In this document: positions 16,691 to 27,219 of the stretch, piece after piece
Layout of the letters: each line of letters begins with the position of its first letter
How positions within the stretch are numbered: the stretch's first letter is position 1
NCBI GenBank assembly: GCA_963664255.1
Contig: OY760938.1
Coordinates: forward strand, 1,550,001 to 1,614,000
Direction of reading: 5' to 3'
Length of the DNA stretch: 64,000 bases
Origin: G963663775 sp963664255
GTDB lineage: Bacteria; Bacillota; Clostridia; Oscillospirales; Butyricicoccaceae
Made by a program: the position numbers and the translations under genes
Notes under the pieces: generated by a model
Seen by the model: only the letters and a program-made list of their open reading frames with translations
The model's database searches: none
What the model was told of the DNA's origin: nothing

Positions 16691-19600
16691 ATGGGAGTTT
16701 TAAGGTGCTTTGCGGAAAAGCGGACGGGCTTTGACGTAGAGGCAAGAAGTGTGCTTGCAAGCCTGCGTGATTTATTGGAAATTAAGGGGCTGACACGGGT
16801 GCGCTACCTATGTCGATATGACGTGGAAGGGCTGGACGCGCAGACCTACGAGCAGGCAAAAACCATTGTGTTTTCTGAGCCGATGGCAGATGTTTGCTAT
16901 GATGAATCGTTCCCACTGCCGGAAAACGACCATCGCATCCTTGCAGTGGAAGCCTTGCCGGGACAATTTGACCAGCGTGCAGATTCCTGCGCACAGTGCA
17001 TCCAGTTGATGACACAGGGCGAGCGTCCGAGTGTTGCCGCAGCAAAGGTGTTCCTCTTTGAGGGCACACTGTCAGATGCAGATATGGACAAAATCCGCGA
17101 ATATCTCATCAATCCAGTGGATACCAGAGAAGCATCGCTTGACAAGCCAGCGACGTTGCAGGCGGTATATGAAATTCCTCAAGAGGTGCAGACGGTGGAA
17201 GGCTTCACCCAAATGGACGAGAGCAAGCTGCAAGAGATGCTTTCTGATTTGGGCTTGGCGATGGATTTGGATGACTTGAAATTCCTGCAGCATTATTTTG
17301 CACAGGAGGAACAGCGCAATCCGACCATTACCGAGGTGCGTATGGTGGACACCTATTGGTCTGACCACTGCCGCCATACCACCTTTTTGACCGAGCTTGA
17401 CCAAGTGACGATTGATGACCCGCTGGTGCAGGAAGCATTTGACCGCTACCTTGCGGCGCGTGTGGAAGTATACGGCGCAGAAAAGGCGGCAAAGCGTCCC
17501 ATCACACTGATGGATGTCGCAACAGCGGCAACCAAAGTGCTGAAAAAGCGTGGCTATTTGGAAAATTTGGACGAAAGCGAAGAAATCAATGCGTGCTCCA
17601 TTCGTGTAGACGCTGAAATTGACGGCAAAAAAGAACCGTGGCTGCTGATGTTCAAAAATGAAACGCACAACCATCCCACCGAAATTGAACCGTTTGGCGG
17701 CGCGGCAACCTGCTTGGGTGGTGCGATTCGTGACCCGCTTTCCGGCAGAAGCTATGTCTATCAGGCAATGCGTGTGACGGGAGCCGGCGACCCGACAGGT
17801 CCGATTGCAGACACCCTGCCGCACAAGCTGCCACAGCGCAAGCTGGTGACCACGGCGGCAGCAGGATACTCTTCTTACGGCAACCAAATCGGTTTGGCAA
17901 CCGGTATGGTGCACGAGTTCTATCATCCGGGATATGTTGCTAAGCGCATGGAAATTGGTGCAGTTGTGGGTGCGGCGCCGCTGGAAAATGTGGTGCGTGA
18001 AGTGCCGGATGCAGGCGATATTGTCATTTTGCTGGGCGGACGCACAGGGCGTGACGGTTGCGGCGGCGCAACCGGTTCTTCCAAGAGCCACACAGAGGAA
18101 TCGCTGGAAACCTGCGGCGCAGAGGTGCAAAAGGGCAACCCGCCGGAAGAACGCAAGATTCAGCGATTGTTCCGCAATGGCGATGTTACCCGTATGATTC
18201 GCCGCTGCAATGACTTTGGTGCAGGCGGTGTGTCGGTTGCCATCGGCGAGCTGGCAGATGGGCTGGATATTCAGCTTGATGCTGTGCCGAAGAAATATGA
18301 CGGTTTGGATGGCACAGAGCTTGCCATTTCAGAATCACAGGAGCGTATGGCGGTTGTCGTAGCACCAGAAAATGTAGAAAAATTCATCGAAGCGGCGCAA
18401 AAAGAAAACTTAGAGGCGGTTGTGGTGGCAACGGTTACCAACACCAATCGTCTGCGTATGACGTGGAACGGCAAGACCATTGTGGACGTTTCCCGTGATT
18501 TCCTCAACACCAATGGCTGTGCAAAGCATGTGGATGCAACCATTCCGCAGCTGAATGTGCCGGGCTTTTTTGCAGAGCCTTCGGGTGATGGGTTTGGCGA
18601 AAAGATTTTGTCCAACTGTGCGACCTTGGGTATCTGTCATGAACGTGGCTTGGTGGAACGGTTTGATAGCACCATTGGTGCGTCCTCTGTGCTGATGCCG
18701 TTTGGCGGCAAAAATCAGCTGACCCCGACACAGGTCATGGCGGCAACCTTGCCGACCCTTCATGGACAGTGTGCAACCGCTTCGGTCATGGCATATGGCT
18801 TTGACCCGTATTTCACAGCGGAAAATACCTTTTTGGGTGCGTCCTGCGCGGTCATTGAATCGGTGGCAAAATTGGTTGCGGCAGGCTGTGATTACAAAAC
18901 CGCATACCTGACCTTCCAAGAATATTTCGAGCGCTTGGGACGTGACCCGCACAAGTTTGGCAAGCCGCTGGCGGCACTGCTCGGTGCGTATAAGGCGCAG
19001 GAAGAGCTGCATTTGGCGGCAATCGGCGGCAAGGACTCCATGAGCGGCACATATAATGAGCTGCACGTACCGCCGACCTTGGTTTCGTTTGCGATTGCAC
19101 CGCAGGCTGCGGACAAGCTGATTTCGCCCGAATTTAAGGCGGCAGGGCATCCTGTATATTGCTTTGATGCGCAGTTTGACCCAGATGGCATTCCGGATTA
19201 TGCATCCATTCAGGAAATGTGGGAAATGGTGCAGGAATCCATCGCATCCGGCAAAATTATTTCTGCATGGGCATTGACGGTGGGCGGCGTTGCCGCAGGC
19301 ATTTGCAAGATGGCAGTGGGCAACGACATCGGCTTTGCATTTGATAATGAATTCCCGAGCGAAGCCCTGTTCATGAAGAATTTCGGCGGTATCATTGTAG
19401 AAGCCATCGAAGAACTGCCGGCAGGCTGGCTGATGGGGCATACCACGCAGGAGCAGACCATCACCATTCAAGGGGCATCTGTGACAATAGATGCCGTGAA
19501 AACCGCACTGGAAGGCACACTGGAAGCGGTATTCCCCACCTGCGCGGACGCAGAAGACCCGCACCTGCAGACGGTTTCCTACACAGAACGCCAAGTGGGT

Positions 19601-20419
19601 GCACCGGCAGTTAAGAGCGCAAAGCCGCTTGCTGTCATTCCGGTATTCCCTGGCACAAACTGCGAATATGACACGGCACGTGCGGTGGAAAACGCGGGCG
19701 GCAAGGCAGAGCTGGTGGTGGTGCGCAATTATTCACACGAAGCACTGGAGCAGTCGGCACAGGAACTGGAAGCGGCAATTCGCCGCAGCCAGATGATGAT
19801 TTTGCCGGGCGGATTCTCCGGCGGCGATGAACCCGATGGCTCTGGCAAGTTTATTGCGTCCTTCCTGCGCAATCCTGCCATCAAGGATGCGGTTCATGCG
19901 CTGCTCGGGCAGCGTGACGGCTTGATGCTGGGTATCTGCAATGGCTTCCAAGCACTGATTAAGCTGGGGTTGGTGCCGTTTGGCGAAATTCGGGATTTGG
20001 ACGAGAATGCGCCAACGCTGACCTTTAACCTGATTGGACGCCACCAGTCACGCTATGTCACAACCCGTGTGGCATCGGTCAAGAGTCCCTGGCTGAGCAG
20101 CTGCGAAGTGGGCGATTTGCATGCGATTGCAATTTCGCACGGCGAAGGTCGGTTTGTAGCACCGCAGGCAGTGGTGGAAGATTTGATTCATAATGGTCAA
20201 GTAGCATTCCAATATACTGACCATTTGGGTGCACCATCTATGGACATTGCGCACAATCCGAATGGGTCAATGTGTGCGATTGAGGGCATTTGCAGCCCAG
20301 ATGGTCGTGTGCTAGGTAAAATGGGTCATACTGAGCGTTACAGCCAGTATGTGGGCAAAAATATTTATGGCGAAAAGTATCAACCGATTTTTGAAAACGG
20401 TGTAAAATACTTTAAATAA
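16691..20419 (+). CDS. purL: phosphoribosylformylglycinamidine synthase, single-chain form
   Basis: 1242 residues from ATG 16691 (AAGGAG 8-9 nt upstream; the frame opens earlier without a site). Fused large form: an N-terminal PurS-like part, two AIR-synthase-like halves with SDHCRHTTF, NETHNHPTEIEPFGGAATC and GGKDSMSG, and a C-terminal class I glutaminase with VFPGTNCEYD, LPGGFSGGDE and the nucleophile cysteine in LGICNGFQAL. Makes FGAM from FGAR, glutamine and ATP in purine synthesis. Length and order fit the clostridial single-chain class. No other pur genes adjoin it, so it is transcribed alone between its promoter and terminator. Confidence 0.97.
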   Translation: MGVLRCFAEKRTGFDVEARSVLASLRDLLEIKGLTRVRYLCRYDVEGLDAQTYEQAKTIVFSEPMADVCYDESFPLPENDHRILAVEALPGQFDQRADSCAQCIQLMTQGERPSVAAAKVFLFEGTLSDADMDKIREYLINPVDTREASLDKPATLQAVYEIPQEVQTVEGFTQMDESKLQEMLSDLGLAMDLDDLKFLQHYFAQEEQRNPTITEVRMVDTYWSDHCRHTTFLTELDQVTIDDPLVQEAFDRYLAARVEVYGAEKAAKRPITLMDVATAATKVLKKRGYLENLDESEEINACSIRVDAEIDGKKEPWLLMFKNETHNHPTEIEPFGGAATCLGGAIRDPLSGRSYVYQAMRVTGAGDPTGPIADTLPHKLPQRKLVTTAAAGYSSYGNQIGLATGMVHEFYHPGYVAKRMEIGAVVGAAPLENVVREVPDAGDIVILLGGRTGRDGCGGATGSSKSHTEESLETCGAEVQKGNPPEERKIQRLFRNGDVTRMIRRCNDFGAGGVSVAIGELADGLDIQLDAVPKKYDGLDGTELAISESQERMAVVVAPENVEKFIEAAQKENLEAVVVATVTNTNRLRMTWNGKTIVDVSRDFLNTNGCAKHVDATIPQLNVPGFFAEPSGDGFGEKILSNCATLGICHERGLVERFDSTIGASSVLMPFGGKNQLTPTQVMAATLPTLHGQCATASVMAYGFDPYFTAENTFLGASCAVIESVAKLVAAGCDYKTAYLTFQEYFERLGRDPHKFGKPLAALLGAYKAQEELHLAAIGGKDSMSGTYNELHVPPTLVSFAIAPQAADKLISPEFKAAGHPVYCFDAQFDPDGIPDYASIQEMWEMVQESIASGKIISAWALTVGGVAAGICKMAVGNDIGFAFDNEFPSEALFMKNFGGIIVEAIEELPAGWLMGHTTQEQTITIQGASVTIDAVKTALEGTLEAVFPTCADAEDPHLQTVSYTERQVGAPAVKSAKPLAVIPVFPGTNCEYDTARAVENAGGKAELVVVRNYSHEALEQSAQELEAAIRRSQMMILPGGFSGGDEPDGSGKFIASFLRNPAIKDAVHALLGQRDGLMLGICNGFQALIKLGLVPFGEIRDLDENAPTLTFNLIGRHQSRYVTTRVASVKSPWLSSCEVGDLHAIAISHGEGRFVAPQAVVEDLIHNGQVAFQYTDHLGAPSMDIAHNPNGSMCAIEGICSPDGRVLGKMGHTERYSQYVGKNIYGEKYQPIFENGVKYFK

Positions 20420-20433
20420 TTGCATGAACACAG

Positions 20434-20474
20434 AAAAAAACCACGGTTGAGCATTGCTCAATCGTGGTTTTTTT
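20434..20474. terminator. bidirectional terminator between purL and truA
   Basis: A7, CCACGGTTGAGC, loop ATT, GCTCAATCGTGG, T7, with one A-C mismatch in the stem. Confidence 0.9.
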
Positions 20475-20479
20475 GTATA

Positions 20480-21226
20480 TCAGGGGTCTTCGTAAAGAAT
20501 CTGCTCCAATATCAAGCCTTGCGGCGGCATGGTCAGCCCTGCCTGTGCGCGGTCGAAGCTGCTTAAAATGTGCACCATGTCCTCGGGGCGGCGCTTGCCC
20601 ATGCCGACCTCGACCAATGTGCCCACCAGAATGCGCACCATGTGATATAGAAAGCCGCTGCCGTCAAAGGTGATGCGTACTTCATCCCCAAAACGCTCGA
20701 TTTGAATGCCATAAATGGTGCGCATAGTGGATTTTTTGAAGCGCTTTAGGCTGCAAAAGGCGCGGAAATCATGTGTGCCAAGCAAGAAAGAGGCGGCATC
20801 CTGCATAGCGGACACATCCAGCGGGTCGGTCCATGGGCACAGGTATTTGCGCTCAAAGACATTGGGCACCGCGCCTGTCCAAAGGCGATAGCAATACTGC
20901 TTTCGTCGGGCGTTCAGTCGGGCGTGAAAGCGCGGGTCGGCAATGGTGCAGAGGGTCACTGCAATATCTGAGGGCAGATAGTGGTTGCAGTAATCACGTA
21001 TTTCATCGGGCGTTTTGTCGGTGCGCAGCTTGCAGTGTGCAACCTGCGCGCGCGCATGCACCCCTGCATCGGTTCGCCCTGCGCCATGAATTTCGACAGC
21101 GTGTCCAACCATTTTGGAAAGCACCTGCTCCAGTTTCCCTTGTATGGTGTTTTCGGTATTGGTCTGGCGCTGCCAGCCATTATACCGCGAACCGTCATAT
21201 TGCAAGAAAAAGCAAAAATTTTTCAT
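20480..21226 (-). CDS. truA: tRNA pseudouridine(38-40) synthase
   Basis: 248 residues from ATG 21226 (GGAGG 6 nt upstream). Starts MKNFCFFLQYDGSRYNGWQRQ and carries the catalytic aspartate Asp53 in GAGRTDAGVHARAQ. Later family marks are RRKQYCYR and FLYHMVRILVG. Converts uridines 38-40 of the tRNA anticodon arm to pseudouridine. Usual length for TruA. Divergent from the efflux operon. Confidence 0.96.
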   Translation of the reverse strand: MKNFCFFLQYDGSRYNGWQRQTNTENTIQGKLEQVLSKMVGHAVEIHGAGRTDAGVHARAQVAHCKLRTDKTPDEIRDYCNHYLPSDIAVTLCTIADPRFHARLNARRKQYCYRLWTGAVPNVFERKYLCPWTDPLDVSAMQDAASFLLGTHDFRAFCSLKRFKKSTMRTIYGIQIERFGDEVRITFDGSGFLYHMVRILVGTLVEVGMGKRRPEDMVHILSSFDRAQAGLTMPPQGLILEQILYEDP

Positions 21227-21420
21227 TTGATTCCTCCAGATAAGAATTGCAAGAATAGTATAGCATGAAAGAAGGTTTTGCACAATCTAAAACACTTTTT
21301 TGGTTGCTTTTATAATGACAGGTGCGCAAATATACGCGCATAGGACACAGAAACTACACAGTTTTTCAGTAAGATAAAAGATAATTAATAAGATAGTAAA
21401 TTTCGGAAAGGACAAAACGT

Positions 21421-23268
21421 ATGAAATTGCCGTTCACACTTCGCAAGCCACCGACAGCATCTGTTCAGCGTCAAACGACAGCAACAGATACAAACGCCGC
21501 TGGCAACACAGCGATTGCAACAACGCAAAGCACTGCCCTGCAAAACTTGAAAAATGGGGGTAAAAAAACCGCAAAAGGAAAAAAGAAGCGCGTGATTGCC
21601 GCCGTATTGGTTGTTGCGCTCCTAGGTGGGACGGCTGCATATATGCTGCACCCCAAGGATGAGGAAACGGAAGTCACCTACACCGAAGAAACGGCTGCCA
21701 AGCAGGATATTCAAAATGTGCTCAGTGCGACAGGCACACTGGAGCCGCTCAACTCCTATGATGTGACCGCGTTGGTGACAGGTGACGTGCTGCAATGTAC
21801 ATTTGACGAAGGCGATGTGGTCGAAAAAGGACAATTACTGTATGAAATTGATTCTTCGGACGTGGAGGACAGCATTGAAAAGAGCCAGCTCTCTTTGGAA
21901 CAAAGCCAACTGAGCTATCAGTCACAGCTGGAAGACCAAGCGGATTTGACAGTGAAGTCCAAAACCACAGGCGTGATTACAGAGGTGAGCGTTGAGAAGG
22001 GCGACAACGTTTCCAGCGGCACGGTGATTGCAACGGTGCGCGACAGCAGCACGATGACCATTACCCTGCCCTTTAATTCTGCGGATGCACAGAAGTTTTA
22101 TGTGGGAGAAACGGCAACCGTCACCATGGATGGCAGCTTTGAAACCCTTTCGGGTGCGGTGACGGAAATTGACGGCGCAGATACCGTGTTAGAAGGCAAT
22201 CAGTTGGTACGATATGTGGAAATTCGTGTCACCAATCCTGGCGCACTCTCCACCAGTGCCTCTGGTGCAGCAACCATCAACGGCATTGCCAGCAATGCAG
22301 GCGCAAGCTTTGCCTATAATGAAGAAAAAGAAATTACGGCAGAAACCTCTGGTGAGGTGACTTGGTTGATTGCAAAGGGCACACAGGTTTCCAGCGGTAC
22401 GACGATTGCAAAGCTTGCAAGCACCGAGTTGCAGACCTCCATCCGTAATGCAGAGATTTCGCTGGAAACCTCGCAGATTTCCTTGCAGAATACGGTGGAT
22501 TCGTTGGAGGACTATGAAATTACTGCGCCGATTGCCGGCACCATTGTCACCAAAAATACCAAAGTCGGCGATACGTTGGATTCAACAAACGGCAGCAATA
22601 CACTGGCGGTCATTTACGATATGTCTAAATTGACCTTTGACATTGCGCTGGATGAATTGGATGTCAACCAAGTGTCGGTTGGGCAGGAAGTCGAAATTAC
22701 GGTCGACGCGTTGGACGGTGAGGAGTTCACAGGATACATCACCAAGGTTAGCGTTGCGGGTACCACGGAAAACGGCGCAACGACCTATCCGGTAACTGTG
22801 GAAATCGAAAATCCGCCCTCTGAGCTGTTCCCAGGAATGAATGTCAATGCATCCATTATTGTTGCAGAAGCAGAAGGTGTGATTACCATCCCTGTGGCGG
22901 CGGTACAGCGCGGTGATAAGGTGTATGTCAAGGATACAGATACCACATCGACAGCGGCGGATGCACAGACGGAAGACGCAGCTTCGGCAGAAGAGGCGGC
23001 ACCTGTGGCAAACCCGAATGATAAGAATGCAATGAATGCAATTCCGGAGGGCTATCATGAGGTCAAGATAGAAACCGGCATTTCAGATGATAGCTACATA
23101 GAAGTGACGAGCGGAATTGCAGAAGGCGACATTGTATATGTGCCGCAGGCAACGCGCGAAGAGTCAGAGGATACACAGCAAAGCCAAGACCAGATGATGA
23201 TGGGCGGCGGCGATATGTCCGGTGCAGGCGGACCGCCGAGCGGCGGTGGCGGAGGAGGAATGCCATAA
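21421..23268 (+). CDS. membrane-fusion (MacA-like) subunit of an ABC efflux system
   Basis: 615 residues. Cytoplasmic tail of about 55 residues, one membrane helix near 60-78 (VIAAVLVVALLGGTAAYML), then a biotinyl-lipoyl-like half-motif, a coiled-coil hairpin and beta-barrel domains of the HlyD/MacA family (VTEVSVEKGDNVSSGTVIA; GTIVTKNTKVGDTLDS). The C-terminus is a Met/Gly-rich low-complexity tail. In Gram-positive bacteria such proteins sit outside the membrane and partner MacB-like ABC permeases, as the next two genes confirm. The next gene starts in its stop codon. Substrate (peptide antibiotic, drug or glycolipid) unknown. Confidence 0.9.
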   Translation: MKLPFTLRKPPTASVQRQTTATDTNAAGNTAIATTQSTALQNLKNGGKKTAKGKKKRVIAAVLVVALLGGTAAYMLHPKDEETEVTYTEETAAKQDIQNVLSATGTLEPLNSYDVTALVTGDVLQCTFDEGDVVEKGQLLYEIDSSDVEDSIEKSQLSLEQSQLSYQSQLEDQADLTVKSKTTGVITEVSVEKGDNVSSGTVIATVRDSSTMTITLPFNSADAQKFYVGETATVTMDGSFETLSGAVTEIDGADTVLEGNQLVRYVEIRVTNPGALSTSASGAATINGIASNAGASFAYNEEKEITAETSGEVTWLIAKGTQVSSGTTIAKLASTELQTSIRNAEISLETSQISLQNTVDSLEDYEITAPIAGTIVTKNTKVGDTLDSTNGSNTLAVIYDMSKLTFDIALDELDVNQVSVGQEVEITVDALDGEEFTGYITKVSVAGTTENGATTYPVTVEIENPPSELFPGMNVNASIIVAEAEGVITIPVAAVQRGDKVYVKDTDTTSTAADAQTEDAASAEEAAPVANPNDKNAMNAIPEGYHEVKIETGISDDSYIEVTSGIAEGDIVYVPQATREESEDTQQSQDQMMMGGGDMSGAGGPPSGGGGGGMP

Positions 23269-24056
23269 TGAGCAAGACACCTTTGATTGCATTTGAGGAG
23301 ATTTATAAAATCTATCAAATGGGCGACACGGAAGTGCGTGCCGCAGATGGTGTGTCATTTAAAATCTATGAAGGCGAATTCGTGGCGATTGTAGGACAGT
23401 CCGGTTCGGGCAAATCTACGTGCATGAATATTATCGGCTGCTTGGACGTTCCAACCAACGGAAAATATCTGCTCAACGGGGAGGATGTTTCCGACCTGAC
23501 CGATGATGAGCAGGCAACGTTTCGCAATCGGATGCTGGGATTTATTTTTCAGCAATATAATTTGATTCCAAAGCTCAGTGTGTTGGAAAATGTGGAGCTG
23601 CCCCTGCTATATGCAGGTGTTGCGCCACAGGACCGATTGGAGCGCGCGACAAATGCGCTGCGGCGTGTTGGACTGGACGGGAAAACGCAGAATCTGCCGT
23701 CCCAGTTGTCCGGCGGTCAGCAGCAGCGCGTATCCATTGCACGTGCGCTGGCGGGTGACCCGTCTGTGATTTTGGCAGATGAACCGACAGGTGCACTGGA
23801 CAGCCGCACCAGCCGTGAGGTGCTGGACTTTTTGAAGCAGCTGCACCAAGAGGGCAACACCATTGTGCTGATTACCCATGATAACGGCATTGCGGCGGAG
23901 GCACAGCGCATCATTCGGCTGTCCGATGGACGCGTGGTATATGATGGACCCTCCGTGCCGGCAGAGCAGGTGCAACACGTGACAGGGGTGCACGCCATGC
24001 CGGAAAGCGGCGGTATTGTGAAAAAAACCGTGCAATTTGCGGAAGGAGTGAGCTAA
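23268..24056 (+). CDS. MacB/LolD-type ABC ATPase
   Basis: 262 residues from ATG 23268, overlapping the previous stop by one base. Walker A GQSGSGKST, Q-loop FIFQQYNLIPKLSVLENVELP, signature LSGGQQQR, Walker B VILADEPTGALD and switch ITHD. The QQYNL and EPTGALD segments are characteristic of the MacB/LolD mechanotransmission class. About 30 residues trail after the core. Powers the adjacent permease. Confidence 0.95.
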   Translation: MSKTPLIAFEEIYKIYQMGDTEVRAADGVSFKIYEGEFVAIVGQSGSGKSTCMNIIGCLDVPTNGKYLLNGEDVSDLTDDEQATFRNRMLGFIFQQYNLIPKLSVLENVELPLLYAGVAPQDRLERATNALRRVGLDGKTQNLPSQLSGGQQQRVSIARALAGDPSVILADEPTGALDSRTSREVLDFLKQLHQEGNTIVLITHDNGIAAEAQRIIRLSDGRVVYDGPSVPAEQVQHVTGVHAMPESGGIVKKTVQFAEGVS

Positions 24057-25238
24057 GTGGGATTTGCGCAGGCCTTTCGACTTGCCATTAAAAGCCTTGC
24101 GAGCAGTAAAATGCGCTCATTTCTAACCATGCTGGGCATCATCATCGGCGTAGGCTCGGTCATCATTCTGGTGTCGCTGATGCAGGGTATGACTGGAAAA
24201 ATGACCTCTACCTTTGAGGAAATGGGCACCAACCGCTTGACGGTATCCATTTCCGGCCGTGGTTCCTCGCGTACGGTGGATGTGGATGATATGTATGCGC
24301 TGTATGATGAGAATGGGGATGTGTTTTCCTCGATGTCACCAACGGTCAGCATGGCTGCAACGGTGAAAAAGGGTTCGGACAGCGATTCCTATGAATCCAC
24401 CACTGTGACGGGTGTCAGCGAGCAGTATGGCGATATTGACAATTTGGAACTGGATTCAGGACGCTTTTTAAGCTATATCGATATGTCAAACCGTAAAAAA
24501 GTGTGCGTGGTGGGCAGTTATATTGCACAGACGGCATTTGGCACGACGGATGCGGTCGGGGAAACCATCAAGCTCAACGGCAATGTGTTCACCGTGGTGG
24601 GCGTGCTGACCGAGCAGGATGACAGCACCTCCGCCTCTTCGGATGACTGTATGTATGTTCCGTATACAACGGCATCCAAACTGGGCAGAAGCCGCGTTTC
24701 CAGCTTCACCTTTATGACCACCAGCACGGATTATAACGAAGAGGGCACAACGCTGCTGGACAATGCACTGTATGAAGTGTTCCAAAGTGAAGACTACTAT
24801 AGCATTTCCGATATGTCTGAAATGCTATCCACCGTAGAGGAATTGACCGGCACGATGACACTGGTTTTGGTGGGCATTGCGGCGATTTCTTTGCTGGTCG
24901 GCGGCATTGGTATCATGAACATTATGCTGGTTTCTGTGACAGAGCGTACCCGCGAAATCGGCGTGCGAAAATCATTGGGCGCAAAACGAAAGGATATTTT
25001 GCGGCAGTTTGTGATTGAAGCGGCGACCACTTCGGCAGTTGGTGGCTTGATTGGCATTGTTTTCGGTGCCGGTGTAGCGATTTTGATTGGTAAAATCGTG
25101 GATTTATCAGTGTCGCCTTCTGTGACAGCGGTCAGTGTTTCGTTTGGGGTTTCGGTTGCGATTGGCGTGTTTTTTGGATTCATGCCCGCAAGCAAAGCAT
25201 CAAAACTCAATCCGATTGATGCACTGCGGTATGATTAA
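24057..25238 (+). CDS. MacB-like FtsX-family permease
   Basis: 393 residues from GTG 24057, directly after the ATPase stop and with AAGGAG 8-9 nt upstream; no ATG fits. TM1 with SFLTMLGIIIGVGSVIILVSL, an extracellular domain of about 220 residues with MacB periplasmic-core features, then three C-terminal helices with GIGIMNIMLVSVTERTREIG, the FtsX/MacB family hallmark. Last gene of the three-gene efflux operon that begins at 21421. Confidence 0.94.
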   Translation: MGFAQAFRLAIKSLASSKMRSFLTMLGIIIGVGSVIILVSLMQGMTGKMTSTFEEMGTNRLTVSISGRGSSRTVDVDDMYALYDENGDVFSSMSPTVSMAATVKKGSDSDSYESTTVTGVSEQYGDIDNLELDSGRFLSYIDMSNRKKVCVVGSYIAQTAFGTTDAVGETIKLNGNVFTVVGVLTEQDDSTSASSDDCMYVPYTTASKLGRSRVSSFTFMTTSTDYNEEGTTLLDNALYEVFQSEDYYSISDMSEMLSTVEELTGTMTLVLVGIAAISLLVGGIGIMNIMLVSVTERTREIGVRKSLGAKRKDILRQFVIEAATTSAVGGLIGIVFGAGVAILIGKIVDLSVSPSVTAVSVSFGVSVAIGVFFGFMPASKASKLNPIDALRYD

Positions 25239-25316
25239 CCACAAAATATGTGATTTGCGGCAAGGATGTGCGCAGGCATATGCTTGTAATGTATTGAAAT
25301 GGAGGATATATTTGGG

Positions 25317-27212
25317 ATGAAGCATATCAAAAAATTTCTGGCGCTGACGCTATGCGGTACGATGCTGTGCGGCACGTTGGGAAGCCTTTCGCCGGCGCAG
25401 GCCGCAGCCGGGACGGACAGCACCATTCAAGAAGTGGTGTCTGCGCTGGGCATTATTACAGGCGATGCGAGCGGGAATTTGAATTTGACCGCAAATGTCA
25501 CCCGTGCGCAGTTTGCAAAAATGCTGGTTTGTGCATCGACCTATAAAGATACGGTTTCTGCGGTGGGCAATTCCTCTCCGTTTACAGATGTTCCCTATAC
25601 CTATTGGGCGGCGAACTATATCAAGACGGCGGTGGCACAGGGCTGGATTACGGGGTATCTGGACGGTACCTTCCGCCCAAATAACACCGTCACCTGTGCC
25701 GAGGCGGCCACTGCCGTGCTGAAGCTGTTGGGGTATACCTCCAGTGACTTTTCCGGCACCTTCCCCCATGCACAAATGGCGTTATATCAGGCGCTAAATC
25801 TGGATGATGGCATTTCGGCATCCTCCACCACGCCAATGTCCCGCCAGAAATGTATGCGTCTGTTCTATAATTTGCTGTCGGCGGATACCAAAGTGAGCAG
25901 CGGCAGCAGCGAGGTTTATGCGGCATCGCTCGGATATGAGCTGGACGAGGATGGAAATCCGGATTATGATGACATTTTGGACCAGACCATAGACGGTCCG
26001 CTGGTGATGACCACGACGCTTTCTGCAATCTTGTCCTTCACACCGACAACGGTATATCGCAATGACAGTGTGTCCTCCGTCAGTGCCCTGCAAAGCTATG
26101 ACGTCATCTATTATTCGGCAGAGCGCAAGACCGTTTGGGCATATGCGCGCCGTGTGACCGGCACGCTGGAGGAAGTATCGCCCAATCGACAGGCACCAAC
26201 GGCGGTAACCGTTGCGGGCACAGCCTATGAGGTATCCGGTACGTTGGCAACCTCTATGCTGGGTGTCAACGGCGGCTTGGCAGTTGGCACCAATGTGACG
26301 CTGCTGCTTGGAAAGAACGGCGAAGCAGTGGCGGCATATGCAGCGGATGCCTTTTCAAGTGAGTTAATCGGTGTGGTGACAGCGGTTGATAAAACCGCAA
26401 CCTATGCGGCTGCGGATGGCACAACGTATACGCAGGCATCCACCACGATTTTGGGTACGGACGGACAAAGCTACACTGTGCAGGCATATGACAAGTATTT
26501 GCCGGTAGGCACCTGTGTAATGGTCACGTTCAGCGGTGCATCTACCAGCATTTCCAAGCTGGCGACGGCAAGCAGCATAGTGGGCGCGGTGAGTGCAAGC
26601 GGGCAGAAAATCGGCAACACGATGCTTGCAACGGATGTCGAAATTTTGGATGTGAATACCGTAGGTGGCGTGAAAACCTATTTGTCACGCATTGACGGGC
26701 TGACCTTGACCTCCGGTGATGTGCGGTATTACGAGAAAAATGCATCCGGTGTGGTGGAAAAGCTGATTTTGAATGATGTAACGGGTGACCAATACACCTA
26801 TGGCATTTTGCGCTCTGCGGCAAATGATACGTCGAGCGGCGATGCGGAGGTTACCTATGAGTTCCAGGTGGGCGCTGCGACCAGCAGCTATACCAAGAGC
26901 GGCACATCCTTGGGCAGCATTGGATACAGCGGACCGGTACAAATCACCTATAGTGATGATGGAACGGTGATTGATATTGACCAGCTGACACAAATCAAGA
27001 ATATCACCTCCATCACAACGACTGCGATTAAGAATGCAGACGGCAGCCACACGATTTCCGACACGGTTGCAGTCTACAAATATAGCAATCAAAATTACTA
27101 TGTGATGGACCGCAATTCCATTGACAGCAGTGTGTATGACATCAAAGCGTATTACGACAAAGCAGATACAGAGGGCGGACGTGTGCGCGTTGTGGTTATG
27201 ACGGAAAAATAA
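25317..27212 (+). CDS. secreted SLH-domain protein 2 (631 aa)
   Basis: Start ATG 25317 chosen for GGAGG 11 nt upstream; another ATG 18 nt earlier has none. Signal peptide (MKHIKKFLALTLCGTMLCG, cut near AQA), then SLH repeats to about residue 190 (VTRAQFAKMLV, FTDVPYTYWAANYIKTAVAQGWITGYLDGTF, PMSRQKCMRLFYN). The remaining 440 residues are Ser/Thr/Ala-rich, beta-rich and not recognised. They contain short repeats of the form GVVTAVDKTATYAAADGTTY. Wall-anchored surface protein by the SLH part; function of the large part unknown. It stands 78 nt after the efflux operon and is followed by an inverted-repeat element. Confidence 0.85.
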   Translation: MKHIKKFLALTLCGTMLCGTLGSLSPAQAAAGTDSTIQEVVSALGIITGDASGNLNLTANVTRAQFAKMLVCASTYKDTVSAVGNSSPFTDVPYTYWAANYIKTAVAQGWITGYLDGTFRPNNTVTCAEAATAVLKLLGYTSSDFSGTFPHAQMALYQALNLDDGISASSTTPMSRQKCMRLFYNLLSADTKVSSGSSEVYAASLGYELDEDGNPDYDDILDQTIDGPLVMTTTLSAILSFTPTTVYRNDSVSSVSALQSYDVIYYSAERKTVWAYARRVTGTLEEVSPNRQAPTAVTVAGTAYEVSGTLATSMLGVNGGLAVGTNVTLLLGKNGEAVAAYAADAFSSELIGVVTAVDKTATYAAADGTTYTQASTTILGTDGQSYTVQAYDKYLPVGTCVMVTFSGASTSISKLATASSIVGAVSASGQKIGNTMLATDVEILDVNTVGGVKTYLSRIDGLTLTSGDVRYYEKNASGVVEKLILNDVTGDQYTYGILRSAANDTSSGDAEVTYEFQVGAATSSYTKSGTSLGSIGYSGPVQITYSDDGTVIDIDQLTQIKNITSITTTAIKNADGSHTISDTVAVYKYSNQNYYVMDRNSIDSSVYDIKAYYDKADTEGGRVRVVVMTEK

Positions 27213-27219
27213 GACCTAC